From contig CABYHU010000009.1 of the NCBI GenBank assembly GCA_902518715.1, positions 1 through 32,847 of the forward strand: a stretch of 32,847 nt of DNA, given 5' to 3'. The notes under the pieces were generated by a model, which saw only the letters and a list, made by a program, of their open reading frames with translations, ran no database searches and was not told the origin of the DNA. A program made the position numbers and the translations under genes. Below, piece after piece: positions 21,044 to 29,783 of this stretch (positions are counted from its first letter, which is position 1; each line of letters starts with the position of its first letter). The DNA is from an uncultured SAR86 cluster bacterium (GTDB taxonomy: Bacteria; Pseudomonadota; Gammaproteobacteria; Magnimaribacterales; D2472).

Positions 21044-22183
21044 CTAAAAACTTAGACTAAAAAGTCTCATCTTTTCATCAATTGCATAAAAAGAATCTGA
21101 GCGGCTAATTAAAGTTGTAATTTTGTTTCGAGATACTTTCTTCCTAGCTACAGTAATACCAGTAAGTGGATCTATAGCATGAATATAACCCTCAAAATCT
21201 CCCACTAAAATATATCCTTTAAATGTTTCAGGATTTGAGAGCTCTCTCATGACATATTCTTCAAGCTTCCAAGAGTCCTCGAAAGTTCTTGACGAATAAG
21301 TAGATATTTTTGAGTCAGCAGAAATTATTCCTAGAACTCCTCTAAGAATAAATGGCTCATAGAAAGATGACTCTTGAGATTCCCAAACCATCCTTCTTTG
21401 AGCAGCATCGAAAACTGATAAGTTTCCTTGGAAATTTACAGTATAAATTCTGTTACCCTCAAGAACAGGGGATGAGTCAGCATCTATTAAGTTATCTAAC
21501 TCAGAGACTCCTTCTGTGAAAGATATTGCTCCATCCCATATAGGTAAGCCAGTTTTAAGATTAAATGCTCCAATTCTTCCATTATCAAAGGTTGCATAAA
21601 CTATATTGTCATTTATTACCGGGGAGCTACTACCTCTAACCGTAAGATTAGGCGCTACTGATCTATATGACCACTCTTCAGACCCCGTATCAATATTAAA
21701 GGCATTTAAAAAGCCGCTTGCCGTTTTTACAATAACCAGGCCAGCATCAACATCAACATTAGCCAAAACTTCCCCACCTGCAAAAGATTTCCATAGAATA
21801 GAGCCATCTTCTTGATCAAGAGAGATTAAGTTACCTTGATCATCAGATAAAAATAATTTACCAAATCCAGCCACAATGCCAGCACTAATTGTTGTTTCTA
21901 GTTCTGTCTCCCAAAGGACTTCTCCAGATTCGATATCCATATTTGAGACATTGCCCTCTTGATCAACAAAAAATAAATTGCCGCCTGAAAAAGCAGGTAT
22001 GAAATTATTTAGATTATTCTCTCCTTTAAATTTTTTTTCCCAATTCTCAGTAAACTCAAATCTCTCATTAAAATCTACAAGTTCTCTAGGCTCATCAGGA
22101 TCAATTTCATCTGATTGCCAAAAGGCAATAGAAGAACATGAGCTTATTGATAATATTAAAATTAACGAGAATATTTTATTCAT
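21044..22183 (-). CDS. bamB: Outer membrane protein assembly factor BamB (lipoprotein)
   Basis: Periplasmic lipoprotein of the BAM complex that helps insert beta-barrel proteins into the outer membrane. 379 residues. Lipoprotein signal peptide with lipobox ISSC, so C16 is the lipidated residue. The mature part is an eight-bladed PQQ-type beta-propeller; blade repeats recur as G-x-x-x-W, for example GEVLWETEL, GSILWKSFAGG, GSEEWSYR, GLPIWDGA and RMVWES. The start overlaps the end of yfgM by 8 bases. bamC, another BAM lipoprotein, lies about 8 kb upstream in this window. Confidence 0.96.
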   Translation of the reverse strand: MNKIFSLILILSISSCSSIAFWQSDEIDPDEPRELVDFNERFEFTENWEKKFKGENNLNNFIPAFSGGNLFFVDQEGNVSNMDIESGEVLWETELETTISAGIVAGFGKLFLSDDQGNLISLDQEDGSILWKSFAGGEVLANVDVDAGLVIVKTASGFLNAFNIDTGSEEWSYRSVAPNLTVRGSSSPVINDNIVYATFDNGRIGAFNLKTGLPIWDGAISFTEGVSELDNLIDADSSPVLEGNRIYTVNFQGNLSVFDAAQRRMVWESQESSFYEPFILRGVLGIISADSKISTYSSRTFEDSWKLEEYVMRELSNPETFKGYILVGDFEGYIHAIDPLTGITVARKKVSRNKITTLISRSDSFYAIDEKMRLFSLSF

Positions 22184-22808
22184 TTGTATTTAGGTTATTT
22201 ATTTTTAATTCCACGAGATTTCTTAATCCGTTATCTGTATATTTTTCGAATGCGCTCTGATACTGTTGAAGAGCTAAATCGTAATTGCCAACTCCACTGA
22301 GAGCATCACCTTTAAGCTCATGAGTATAAGCATCTTCGTCATTTGAATATTTTTCAAGAACTGCAAGGGCATCTTCGAAGTTTCCTAGAGCAATTGAAAT
22401 GCGCGCAATATTGGTTCTTGCTATAGCATTCATAAGATTATTGCCAAAAAAACCATCACTATTCTCTTTAAGTTTATAAAAAATATCTAAACTTTCCTCA
22501 AGATTATTTTCTTTTGCTAGATCAGATCCCCTTTTTAACAGAGCTAAATGTGAATAGCCTGTATCAGAATAATTTTCAGTTAAATTTAGAAAAAGTTGTT
22601 CTCTATCTTCCTCAACTTGAGTCTCCTGCCAATCTTCATAGAGCACTTTTGCAGCCTGAATCTGATTTGATTTAACACTTTTTGAAAAGAAATATCCGCC
22701 AACTAATATTGCTGAAGCTAAAATAATTGAAAGAATATAAAACTTATAATCTTTAAAGAAATTTATGATTGACTGAACTCTTTCTTCGTCGCTTCTAACT
22801 GTAACCAT
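22176..22808 (-). CDS. yfgM: YfgM-like ancillary SecYEG translocon subunit (TPR protein)
   Basis: In E. coli YfgM binds SecYEG and the chaperone PpiD and hands secreted proteins to periplasmic chaperones. Here there are 210 residues (E. coli 206): a short cytoplasmic N-terminus (DEERVQSIINFFKDYK), a single membrane anchor at about 22-42, then a periplasmic TPR_21-type region rich in alpha-helix (ALLKRGSDLAKENNLEESLDIF; ALAVLEKYS; GDALSGVGNYDLALQQYQSAFEKY), ending in LKINNLN as in E. coli. Sequence identity looks low, so position between hisS and bamB weighs in the call. No ribosome-binding site lies in the 11-base gap after hisS. Confidence 0.88.
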   Translation of the reverse strand: MVTVRSDEERVQSIINFFKDYKFYILSIILASAILVGGYFFSKSVKSNQIQAAKVLYEDWQETQVEEDREQLFLNLTENYSDTGYSHLALLKRGSDLAKENNLEESLDIFYKLKENSDGFFGNNLMNAIARTNIARISIALGNFEDALAVLEKYSNDEDAYTHELKGDALSGVGNYDLALQQYQSAFEKYTDNGLRNLVELKINNLNTNE

Positions 22809-22819
22809 TTTAAATTTAT

Positions 22820-24067
22820 TTAAATATCTTTATAAAAATCAAGAATCTCATCAAAACTCATGTTTACTTGGTACCCGTCTTCATCAAACGACTTGACCGT
22901 TATAGTGTCAGATTTAAATTCTTCTTCTCCCATTATAAAGACAAATTTAGCACCAAGCTTACTTGCCTTTCTTAGTTTTGCTTTGAGACTTGCATCAGTG
23001 AAGTTCGTTTCAAGACGAATATCATAATTATGACTTCTCAAAAGTTGAGCTATTTTAAATGCTAAAGCATTCATTTTGCTAGAGGTTGTGACAAAAGAAA
23101 TTACTTTATTAGATTTGATATTCTTGTGCTTCTTTATGAGATTTAATCTTTCAAGCCCGATAGCAAAGCCAATAGCAGGCATTTCTTTGCCACCAAGGTC
23201 CGTTGATAGACCATCATATCTGCCTCCTCCCAAGAAAGAGTCTTGCGCACCTAGGTTTGAAGAGACTGCTTCAAAAACAAGTCCAGTATAATAATCAAGC
23301 CCTCTAACTAAGGAGCTATCTAACTCAATTTCAACATATTTGCCAAAAATACTTTGAATCTTATCAAGAAGATTTAGTTGTTCAGATGAAAGAAAATCAA
23401 TGATTTTTGGCCCTTTATCAAGAAATTCCTTTAAATCAACATCTTTTGAATCAAGTAATCTCAGAGGATTTTTATTTAGTTTTTCTTTGTCATTGTCATT
23501 AAGATCGCCTTTGTAACTTTTCATATACTTAAGCAGTTCTGATAAAAATTTTTCTTTGGTATCTTTATCTCCTAAATGATTAATTTTTAAAACTGTATCT
23601 TCAAGCTCTAATTCAATAAAAATATCGCATACTATCGAAATAATTTCTAAATCCGAAGAGCCCTCTTCAAATCCAAGCAATTCAACTCCAGCCTGATTAA
23701 ACTGCCTAAATCTTCCTTTTTGAGGTCTTTCATATCTAAACATAGGACCTTGATACCATAGTTTATGCTCTGCATTATCAAGTTTCTTTTGGATTATTGA
23801 TCGAACTACACCAGCTGTTCCCTCTGGTCTTAATGAGAGACTTTGTTCGTTTCGATCGTTAAAACTGTAAATTTCTTTATTTACAATATCTGATGTTACA
23901 CCAGTGGATCTAACAAATAGTTCTGTTTGTTCTAAAATTGGAGTATTTACCTCATTAAGATTATGAGAAAGGAATATTTTACTTAGTACTTCGTTTAATT
24001 CTGCAAGATAATTTGTATCAGATTCGAAAACATCAGGCATCCCTCTGATTGAGCTTATTTTATCCAT
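22820..24067 (-). CDS. hisS: Histidine--tRNA ligase
   Basis: Class II synthetase charging tRNA-His. 415 residues (E. coli 424). MDKISSIRGMPDVF start, LRPEGTAGVVR (tRNA acceptor/ATP region), motif 2 MFRYERPQKGRFRQFNQ, the histidine-A segment RGLDYYTGLVFEA, GGGRYDGL, and motif 3 IGFAIGLERL; a C-terminal anticodon-binding domain follows. I chose the ATG at 24065-24067, one base after the ispG stop, with AGAGG five bases upstream; an in-frame TTG five codons earlier overlaps ispG and is less likely. Confidence 0.97.
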   Translation of the reverse strand: MDKISSIRGMPDVFESDTNYLAELNEVLSKIFLSHNLNEVNTPILEQTELFVRSTGVTSDIVNKEIYSFNDRNEQSLSLRPEGTAGVVRSIIQKKLDNAEHKLWYQGPMFRYERPQKGRFRQFNQAGVELLGFEEGSSDLEIISIVCDIFIELELEDTVLKINHLGDKDTKEKFLSELLKYMKSYKGDLNDNDKEKLNKNPLRLLDSKDVDLKEFLDKGPKIIDFLSSEQLNLLDKIQSIFGKYVEIELDSSLVRGLDYYTGLVFEAVSSNLGAQDSFLGGGRYDGLSTDLGGKEMPAIGFAIGLERLNLIKKHKNIKSNKVISFVTTSSKMNALAFKIAQLLRSHNYDIRLETNFTDASLKAKLRKASKLGAKFVFIMGEEEFKSDTITVKSFDEDGYQVNMSFDEILDFYKDI

Positions 24068-24068
24068 A

Positions 24069-25166
24069 TTAGCCTCTTGCAATAATTGTATCAGATGGTG
24101 GTGAATTAATTTTATCTCTTACCTGTGACTCTATTTCATCTACAAGCTCTTCATTTGTGAGTTTTTTAGAGGGAAGCCCATTAATATACAAAAGATTATT
24201 TGGACTTGCTCCTGTGAGACCTATGTCAGCTGCTTTAGATTCTCCTGGACCGTTTACATAACATCCAATTATCGCTACCTCTAAATCTTCTGAAATATCC
24301 TCAAATCTTGATTCAAGCTCATTAACTACCTCAATAACATTAAAATTCTGCCTAGAGCAGCTTGGGCAAGCAATTATTTTTACGCCTCTACTTCTTAGAT
24401 TAAGACTTTTTAGAATATCCCACCCAACCTTTATTTCATCAACGGGATCTGATGCAAGAGATATTCTTATGGTATCTCCAATACCCTCAGACAATAACAT
24501 TCCAACACCAATTGAAGATTTTACAGTTCCTCCCCTGAAGCTTCCAGCCTCAGTTATCCCTAAATGAAGAGGCTGATCTATTAAATTTGATATTTTCCTA
24601 TATGCATCAACGGTCATTTCAATATTAGATGCCTTAAGACTCATTTTATAGTGATCAAAATCATGTTTCGCAAGAATATCAATATGCCTTTGTGCCGATT
24701 CAACTAAAGCATCTGAGTTTGGTTCTCCATACTTCTTTTGAAGGTCTTTCTCAAGAGAGCCTGCATTTACACCAACTCTTATTGGAACTCCATTATGCTT
24801 TGCAGCATTAATAACCTCTATCACCTTTTTCTCTTTACCAATATTCCCAGGGTTGATCCTTAAACAATCTGCTGAATCTGCAACCTCAATGGCAAGCATA
24901 TAATCAAAATGAATATCAGCGACAAGAGGAATTGATACAGCTTTTTTAATTTTTTTAAATGCTGATGCCGAATCTTTATCTGGTACTGATACTCTGACAA
25001 TATCTGCTCCAGCCGCAACAAGACTATTTATTTGATTGATTGTTCCATTCACATCACATGTATTTGTGTTTGTCATGGACTGCACGGAAATTGGATTTGA
25101 ATCACCAACTTTTACATTACCAACCGTCACAAGTTTAGTAGGTTTTCTTTTAATCCAGTTAGTCAC
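24069..25166 (-). CDS. ispG: 4-hydroxy-3-methylbut-2-en-1-yl diphosphate synthase
   Basis: [4Fe-4S] enzyme of the MEP isoprenoid pathway that converts methylerythritol cyclodiphosphate to HMBPP. 365 residues (E. coli 372). The N-terminal TIM barrel has [19 protein letters not shown] and PLVADIHFD; the C-terminal domain binds the cluster with C267 and C270 (CPSCSRQNF), C302 and E309 ([11 protein letters not shown]). It starts with GTG (25164-25166) and lacks a clear ribosome-binding site. The 67-base gap to rlmN is one of the larger ones in this block and may hold a promoter, but I see no confident -35/-10 pair. The pilF and rodZ genes that sit here in E. coli are absent. Confidence 0.97.
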   Translation of the reverse strand: MTNWIKRKPTKLVTVGNVKVGDSNPISVQSMTNTNTCDVNGTINQINSLVAAGADIVRVSVPDKDSASAFKKIKKAVSIPLVADIHFDYMLAIEVADSADCLRINPGNIGKEKKVIEVINAAKHNGVPIRVGVNAGSLEKDLQKKYGEPNSDALVESAQRHIDILAKHDFDHYKMSLKASNIEMTVDAYRKISNLIDQPLHLGITEAGSFRGGTVKSSIGVGMLLSEGIGDTIRISLASDPVDEIKVGWDILKSLNLRSRGVKIIACPSCSRQNFNVIEVVNELESRFEDISEDLEVAIIGCYVNGPGESKAADIGLTGASPNNLLYINGLPSKKLTNEELVDEIESQVRDKINSPPSDTIIARG

Positions 25167-25233
25167 GATTTTTTATAAATTTAAAAAGTAGTATATGTTA
25201 GTTACAAAAAAATCCGAAGCAATAAGATAAAAA

Positions 25234-26328
25234 TTAATGAAGGTTTTGGGCTGCGATTTGCTTATTCTTCAGCTTTTTAGAACCAATTGGATTTATCAAC
25301 TTTCCTACTAACTGCCCACAAGCTCCATCAATTTCATCACCTCTTGTGACTCTTACTGTAGCGATAAAATTATGCTCAATTAGGTAATCTTTGAAAGCCT
25401 TTACTTTTTCGTCAGTTGATCTTTCATAATCAGACTCAGGAAAGGGATTAAATGGTATTAAATTTATTTTACATTTTAAATCTGATAATAAATTTACCAA
25501 ATTAGACGCATCCTCAATCGAATCATTTACATCATCTATAAGAATATATTCAATTGTTATGTGGGATTTACTATTTAGTGAGTTCAAATACCTTTTGGAG
25601 CTAGCTAATAAATCCTTAATAGGATATTTTTTGTTGATTGGAACGATCTTATTCCTAAGATCATCATTTGAAGCATGCAATGAAATTGCCAAAGAAACAT
25701 CTGTTTTTCCAGTTATAGCTTCTATCTCTGGAACTATTCCAGATGTACTTAAAGTAATTCTTCTCTTGGATAGAGAGTAACATTTCTGATCCTGCATTAT
25801 TTGGATAGTTTTAAGGACATTCTCAGTATTCATCAAAGGCTCTCCCATTCCCATGAAGACTACATTTGAAATTCTTCCTGAATTATCTTCATAAAAATTT
25901 GCTAGCCACAGCTGACTAATAATTTCTGCAGAGGTTAAGTTTCTTTTAAATCCATGATATCCAGTGGCACAAAAAGTACATTGCAAGGCACAACCTGCTT
26001 GTGAAGAGATGCAAAGGGTTTGTCTTTTTTTTTCAGGTATTTTTACCATTTCAATAAAAGAATCATTATCTAATTTTAAAAGAAACTTTTTTGTGCCCTC
26101 TGACGAAGTACTTACATTGACTACCTCAGGAACTTTTATGACAGAATTGAGATTAAGTTTTCCTATTAAATCTTTACCTAAATTTGTCATGGAATCAAAA
26201 TCTATAACACCTCTGTTATGAATCCATTCAAATATTTGTAGACCGCGGTATGGTTTCTCATCAAGAGAAATCAAATAATCTTGGAGTTCTTCACGAGTAA
26301 GTCCTAAAAGATTATTTTTTTGAGACAT
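25234..26328 (-). CDS. rlmN: Dual-specificity 23S rRNA A2503 / tRNA A37 C2-methyltransferase
   Basis: Radical-SAM enzyme that methylates 23S rRNA A2503 (in E. coli also tRNA A37). 364 residues. The radical-SAM cluster motif C-x3-C-x2-C is C113, C117, C120 (AGCALQCTFCATG). The methyl-carrying cysteine is C337 (EIDGACGQLVG), and C106 (TLCISSQ) is conserved seven residues before the cluster as in E. coli. The GEPL motif is seen in VFMGMGEPLMN. The stop-to-start distance from ndk is only 3 bases, so the two are co-transcribed. The Cfr resistance enzyme is a distant relative; the E. coli-like location makes RlmN the right call. Confidence 0.97.
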   Translation of the reverse strand: MSQKNNLLGLTREELQDYLISLDEKPYRGLQIFEWIHNRGVIDFDSMTNLGKDLIGKLNLNSVIKVPEVVNVSTSSEGTKKFLLKLDNDSFIEMVKIPEKKRQTLCISSQAGCALQCTFCATGYHGFKRNLTSAEIISQLWLANFYEDNSGRISNVVFMGMGEPLMNTENVLKTIQIMQDQKCYSLSKRRITLSTSGIVPEIEAITGKTDVSLAISLHASNDDLRNKIVPINKKYPIKDLLASSKRYLNSLNSKSHITIEYILIDDVNDSIEDASNLVNLLSDLKCKINLIPFNPFPESDYERSTDEKVKAFKDYLIEHNFIATVRVTRGDEIDGACGQLVGKLINPIGSKKLKNKQIAAQNLH

Positions 26329-26331
26329 TTT

Positions 26332-26742
26332 TTACAAATCACTAAAGAAGAAAGCTATTTCTCTCTCAGCACTTATTTCTGAATCTGATCCATGAACGGC
26401 ATTTGCATCAATCGTCTGTGCAAAGTCTGCTCTTATTGTTCCAGGATCTGCTTTAGATGGATCAGTGTTTCCCATTAGCTCTCTATTTTTGCTAATTGCA
26501 TCTTCGCCCTCCAAAACTTGAATAAAAACAGGTCCTGAAGTCATAAATTTAATTAAATCATCATAAAAAGGCTTGCCCTTATGCTCAGCATAAAAACCAC
26601 CAGCATCAGAAGCTGACAAAGTAACTAATTTGGCAGCAATAACTTTTAGATTATTTTTTTCAAATCTAGATATAATTTCACCAATAACATTTTTAGCAAC
26701 GGCATCTGGTTTAATTATTGATAATGTTCGCTGAATTGCCAT
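26332..26742 (-). CDS. ndk: Nucleoside diphosphate kinase
   Basis: Balances NTP and dNTP pools by phosphate transfer through a histidine. 136 residues (E. coli 143). [11 protein letters not shown] at the start, [14 protein letters not shown] in the middle, and the active-site H117 in NAVHGSDS, followed by [15 protein letters not shown] lies 5 bases before the ATG. It follows iscX after 34 bases and leads the ndk-rlmN-ispG block. Confidence 0.98.
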   Translation of the reverse strand: MAIQRTLSIIKPDAVAKNVIGEIISRFEKNNLKVIAAKLVTLSASDAGGFYAEHKGKPFYDDLIKFMTSGPVFIQVLEGEDAISKNRELMGNTDPSKADPGTIRADFAQTIDANAVHGSDSEISAEREIAFFFSDL

Positions 26743-26764
26743 ATTCTTCTCCTAAAAAAACGGT

Positions 26765-26770
26765 ATTATA
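26765..26770 (-). promoter_or_regulatory. Candidate -10 box upstream of ndk
   Basis: TATAAT on the minus strand in the 34-base gap between iscX and ndk. TAGATG lies 17 bases upstream, matching three of six consensus -35 positions. With the strong ribosome-binding site AGGAGA (26748-26753) this could give ndk-rlmN a promoter independent of the isc operon; the leader would be very short. Confidence 0.45.
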
Positions 26771-26776
26771 GGGAAT

Positions 26777-26980
26777 TTATTGAGTTTCATCTATCCATGC
26801 CATCTGAATTGCTTCTAAAATCTTTTCGTTTGATTTACTGGGGTCATCTTTGAAGCAATCTAAATCACATATTTTTTGATGGAGGTCTGGAAAACTGATC
26901 CATTGAGGATCTATTTCTTCATAACTTTCACTCAACTCAATAGCTATATCAGTAATATCTTGCCAAAATAGATCTTTCAT
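26777..26980 (-). CDS. iscX: Fe-S cluster assembly protein IscX
   Basis: Small acidic protein that binds IscS and iron and modulates cluster assembly. 67 residues (E. coli 66). Landmarks: WQDITDIAIEL, ESYEEIDPQWISFPDLHQKICDL (contact face for IscS) and DDPSKSNEKILEAIQMAWIDE, close to E. coli IscX throughout. Its ATG overlaps the fdx stop as ATGA. It ends the isc operon as usual. Confidence 0.97.
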   Translation of the reverse strand: MKDLFWQDITDIAIELSESYEEIDPQWISFPDLHQKICDLDCFKDDPSKSNEKILEAIQMAWIDETQ

Positions 26981-27315
26981 ATTTCTTCCGACACTTGATT
27001 AACTGTATATTTTGGAAGCTCAACAACAAGATCCTTTTTACCAGGATAAATCTGACAACTAAGACGTGACTGAGGTTCTAATCCCCAAGCTTTATCAAGC
27101 ATATCCTCCTCAGTTTCAGATGGTTCCTCCAATGAATCAAAACCCTCTCTTACGATACAATGGCAGGTTGTGCATGCACAAGATAGCTCACAAGCATGTT
27201 CAATTTTTAAACCATTTCTTAGGGCTCCCTCACAAAGAGACTCGTCATCATTAAGTTCAAACTCTGCACCCTCAGGACAAATTTCAGGATGAGGTAAGAT
27301 TTTTACCTTTGGCAT
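26977..27315 (-). CDS. fdx: ISC-type [2Fe-2S] ferredoxin
   Basis: Electron donor for cluster assembly on IscU. From the ATG at 27313-27315 the protein is 112 residues (E. coli 111), starting MPKVKILPHPEICPEG. The cluster cysteines fall at the same positions as in E. coli: C42, C48, C51 and C87, with C46 also conserved in HACELSCACTTCHC. DMLDKAWGLEP and LSCQIYPGKKDLVVELP are family landmarks. A longer in-frame start exists inside iscA but is rejected because it adds out-of-frame iscA sequence. It begins 1 base after the iscA stop, exactly where hscB and hscA would normally intervene. Confidence 0.97.
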   Translation of the reverse strand: MPKVKILPHPEICPEGAEFELNDDESLCEGALRNGLKIEHACELSCACTTCHCIVREGFDSLEEPSETEEDMLDKAWGLEPQSRLSCQIYPGKKDLVVELPKYTVNQVSEEI

Positions 27316-27316
27316 A

Positions 27317-27658
27317 TCAGATACTAAAGCTTTCGCCGCAACCACATGTGACTTTTGCATTAGGATTGTTGAAAATAATACCTTGATTTAGTCCAGTTGA
27401 TACAAAATCAACCTCACTTCCTTTCAAAAATTCAAAACTGTTGCTGTCAACATAGATCTTAAAGGATGATTCATCAAATAAAATATCTCCCTCTTGTTCT
27501 TCATTGGTGTATTCGAAGAAATATTCATATCCCGAACATCCTGCTTCCCTGACACCAATTCTTATTCCAAAGCTTTCAGGCTTACCATTTAAAGAATTTT
27601 TAAAGTGGCTAACTGCAGCGTCAGTAAATGAAATACTTGAGGGATTGAAACTCTGCAT
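27317..27658 (-). CDS. iscA: Iron-sulfur cluster carrier IscA
   Basis: A-type carrier that passes clusters to target proteins, especially [4Fe-4S] enzymes. 113 residues. The three conserved cysteines are C41 (REAGCSGYEY), C105 and C107 (CGCGESF) near the C-terminus. The ATG shares a base with the iscU stop, and fdx follows after one base. ErpA or SufA are alternatives by sequence alone; the operon decides for IscA. Confidence 0.96.
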   Translation of the reverse strand: MQSFNPSSISFTDAAVSHFKNSLNGKPESFGIRIGVREAGCSGYEYFFEYTNEEQEGDILFDESSFKIYVDSNSFEFLKGSEVDFVSTGLNQGIIFNNPNAKVTCGCGESFSI

Positions 27659-28062
27659 TATTGTTTAGACTCATAATCCTCAATTGCTTGCTTAATCGAA
27701 TCTTCAGCTAAGACCGAGCAATGTATCTTAATTGGAGGTAACTCTAGAACTTCGGCTAAATCTTTATTCTTAATTTCTTTTGCTTCATCAAGAGTCTTAC
27801 CAATTAACATTTCAACAAGTTCTGCTGATGATGCTATAGCTGAACCACAACCATATGTTTTAAACTTTACATCCTCAATGATATGTTGATTTCCCTCTTG
27901 TTTGCACTTAATCTGTAATTTCATTACATCTCCGCATGCAGGAGCTCCAACCATCCCTGTTCCAACGTCACCATCTTTTGGATCAAATCTTCCAACATTG
28001 AATTTTTCAGGATTTTTTAAAGTATTTTCAAACTTGTCTACAACTTTTTTACTATAAGCCAT
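27658..28062 (-). CDS. iscU: Fe-S cluster assembly scaffold IscU
   Basis: Scaffold on which [2Fe-2S] clusters are built from IscS sulfur. 134 residues from the ATG at 28060-28062, which has GGAGG six bases upstream; in-frame starts further upstream lie inside iscS and are rejected. Cluster ligands: C43 and D45 (APACGDV), C72 (YGCGSAIASS), H114 and C115 (IHCSVLAED). The LPPxK motif recognised by the chaperone HscA is present as LPPIK at 108-112, although hscBA is not in this operon. iscS ends 13 bases upstream. Confidence 0.97.
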   Translation of the reverse strand: MAYSKKVVDKFENTLKNPEKFNVGRFDPKDGDVGTGMVGAPACGDVMKLQIKCKQEGNQHIIEDVKFKTYGCGSAIASSAELVEMLIGKTLDEAKEIKNKDLAEVLELPPIKIHCSVLAEDSIKQAIEDYESKQ

Positions 28063-28075
28063 TATTTTCCTCCAA

Positions 28076-29296
28076 TTAGTGTGCTTGCCACTCGACCGTA
28101 TCCAAATCAATTCCATCAAGATGCATCTCCCAAAGAGGAGATAGCTCCCTTAATCTCTCAACTACATTTGAAAGAAGATTGAGAGTATTCCTTACATCAT
28201 CTTCTGTAGTAAATCTGCCAAATGAAAATCTAATTGAGCTGTGCGCTAACTCATCTTTTCTACCTAATGCTCTTAAAACATATGATGGCTCAAGACTTGC
28301 AGAAGTACATGCTGAACCTGAAGAGACAGCAATATCTTTTAAACCCATGATTAAAGACTCACCTTCAATAAAATTAAAACTTACATTTAAAATATTAGGT
28401 ACTTTGTTTTGTATATCTCCATTAATATATATTTCATCGATCTTCTTAACTTCTTCTAAAAAGTATTTATGGAATTCAGTGACTTTTTCAGAATCACTTT
28501 TCATTTCTTCTTTTGCAAGCCTAAAAGCTTCTCCCATCCCAACAATTTGATGAGTTGCAAGCGTTCCAGATCTCATACCTCTCTCATGGCCACCTCCATG
28601 AATCTGAGCTTCAATCCTTACTCGTGGTTTTCTTCTAACAAATAAAGCGCCAACACCTTTTGGTCCATATGTCTTATGGGCTGAGAATGACATCAAATCA
28701 ACTTTTAAGGTTGATAAATCAATATTGACTTTACCAGTGCTTTGAGCAGCATCAACATGGAAAAATATTCCATTATCTCTTGTTAACTCACCAATAGAAG
28801 CAATATCATTAATTGTTCCTAATTCATTATTTATATGCATTATGGAAACGAGGATAGTATCTTCCCTAATAGCCTCTTTTACAGCATCAGGAGTAATAAC
28901 TCCTCCCTCATTTGGCTCCAAATAAGTAACATCAAAACCATGTCTTTCAAGTTGTCTGCAAGGATCGAGAACTGCTTTGTGTTCTATCTTGGAAGTAATA
29001 ATGTGTTTGCCTTTTGTTTTGTAAAAATTAGCAATTCCTTTTATAGCTAAATTATCAGCTTCAGTGGCTCCAGAAGTCCAAACAATTTCTCTAGGATCAC
29101 AATTAACAAGGTTTGCTACATGAGATCTTGCTAACTCTACAGCCTCATCAGCTTGCCAACCGAATGAGTGAGATCTTGAAGCTGCATTTCCAAAGTTATT
29201 ATTGAATGTCATATATTCCAACATCTTTTCAGCAACTCTCTCATCAACGGGAGTTGTAGATGCGTAGTCTAGATAAATTGGTTTACTTTTGCTCAT
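28076..29296 (-). CDS. iscS: Cysteine desulfurase IscS
   Basis: PLP enzyme that takes sulfur from cysteine for Fe-S clusters and tRNA thiolation. 406 residues (E. coli 404). [11 protein letters not shown] start, HVDAAQS (180-186), PLP lysine K208 in [10 protein letters not shown], and the persulfide cysteine C330 in [14 protein letters not shown], within the long mobile loop of group I desulfurases. The C-terminus [18 protein letters not shown] matches the IscS region that contacts partners. The ATG is 8 bases after the iscR stop. Confidence 0.98.
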   Translation of the reverse strand: MSKSKPIYLDYASTTPVDERVAEKMLEYMTFNNNFGNAASRSHSFGWQADEAVELARSHVANLVNCDPREIVWTSGATEADNLAIKGIANFYKTKGKHIITSKIEHKAVLDPCRQLERHGFDVTYLEPNEGGVITPDAVKEAIREDTILVSIMHINNELGTINDIASIGELTRDNGIFFHVDAAQSTGKVNIDLSTLKVDLMSFSAHKTYGPKGVGALFVRRKPRVRIEAQIHGGGHERGMRSGTLATHQIVGMGEAFRLAKEEMKSDSEKVTEFHKYFLEEVKKIDEIYINGDIQNKVPNILNVSFNFIEGESLIMGLKDIAVSSGSACTSASLEPSYVLRALGRKDELAHSSIRFSFGRFTTEDDVRNTLNLLSNVVERLRELSPLWEMHLDGIDLDTVEWQAH

Positions 29297-29304
29297 TTAT
29301 TCCT

Positions 29305-29739
29305 TTAGCGTAAATTTACAATATTTATATAGTGATTATCATGGCTTTCAACAAGTGTATCGAGCGTAATTTTTTCTAAGTAATTAACTACTAATGTATT
29401 TAAGCTTGCCCAGAGGGTATGAGTTCTGCATTTTTTACCATCACTGCAATCACTTGCACCAGAGCAGCTAGTTGCATCAAGGTCTTCCTCAACTGCAATC
29501 ATAATATCTTTAACAGATATCTTAGTTGGATCTTTAGCAAAGAAATAACCTCCATTTCTTCCTCTAGTTGAATCTATCAAACCAGCAATGCGTAACTTTC
29601 TAAAAAGTTGCTCTAAATAAGTAATTTCTATTGACTGCATTTCAGCAATTTTAGATACCTTCACTGGTCCATCAATCTCCATCATATGAAGTTCAATAAG
29701 AGCGTTCAGAGCATACCTACTCTTTGTAGTAAATTTCAT
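29305..29739 (-). CDS. iscR: Fe-S sensing transcriptional regulator IscR (Rrf2 family)
   Basis: Winged-helix repressor with a [2Fe-2S] cluster; represses its own operon when clusters are plentiful. 144 residues, about 18 shorter than E. coli at the C-terminus, which lacks the histidine/arginine-rich tail. The cluster ligands fall at the same positions as in E. coli: C92, C98, C104 and H107 (CSGASDCSDGKKCRTHTLW). E43 (YLEQLFRKL), which in E. coli controls type-1 versus type-2 site recognition, is present. First gene of iscR-S-U-A-fdx-iscX. A matching type-1 operator lies just upstream, supporting autoregulation. Confidence 0.97.
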   Translation of the reverse strand: MKFTTKSRYALNALIELHMMEIDGPVKVSKIAEMQSIEITYLEQLFRKLRIAGLIDSTRGRNGGYFFAKDPTKISVKDIMIAVEEDLDATSCSGASDCSDGKKCRTHTLWASLNTLVVNYLEKITLDTLVESHDNHYINIVNLR

Positions 29740-29748
29740 AATTTTTTA

Positions 29749-29783
29749 ATACTTCCCAATAACTTGTGTTATTCGGGAAGTAT
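29749..29783. repeat. 35-bp inverted repeat between the iscR -10 box and start codon
   Basis: Arms of 15 and 16 bases (29749-29763 and 29768-29783) pair perfectly except for one extra base at 29774, around a 4-base centre. The arm reads ATACTTCCC(G)AATAAC on the minus strand. It overlaps the last bases of the -10 box. No T-run follows on either strand, so it is not an intrinsic terminator. It could be a protein-binding operator, or an RNA hairpin in read-through transcripts. Confidence 0.7.

Noticed and set aside
25205-25220. T-run after GCTTCGGA downstream of rlmN as an intrinsic terminator
   Set aside because: No GC-rich stem of useful length precedes the T-run on the minus strand.
27316-27360. 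Longer start for fdx inside iscA
   Set aside because: The internal ATG gives exactly the E. coli-like N-terminus MPKVKILPHP; the extra 15 residues are out-of-frame iscA.
28063-28119. Longer start for iscU inside iscS
   Set aside because: The ATG at 28062 has a strong GGAGG and begins at the conserved IscU N-terminus; the extension is out-of-frame iscS.
29749-29783. Inverted repeat before iscR as a purC terminator
   Set aside because: On the minus strand the hairpin is followed by A-rich sequence, and on the plus strand by no T-run; it also lies downstream of the iscR -10 box.
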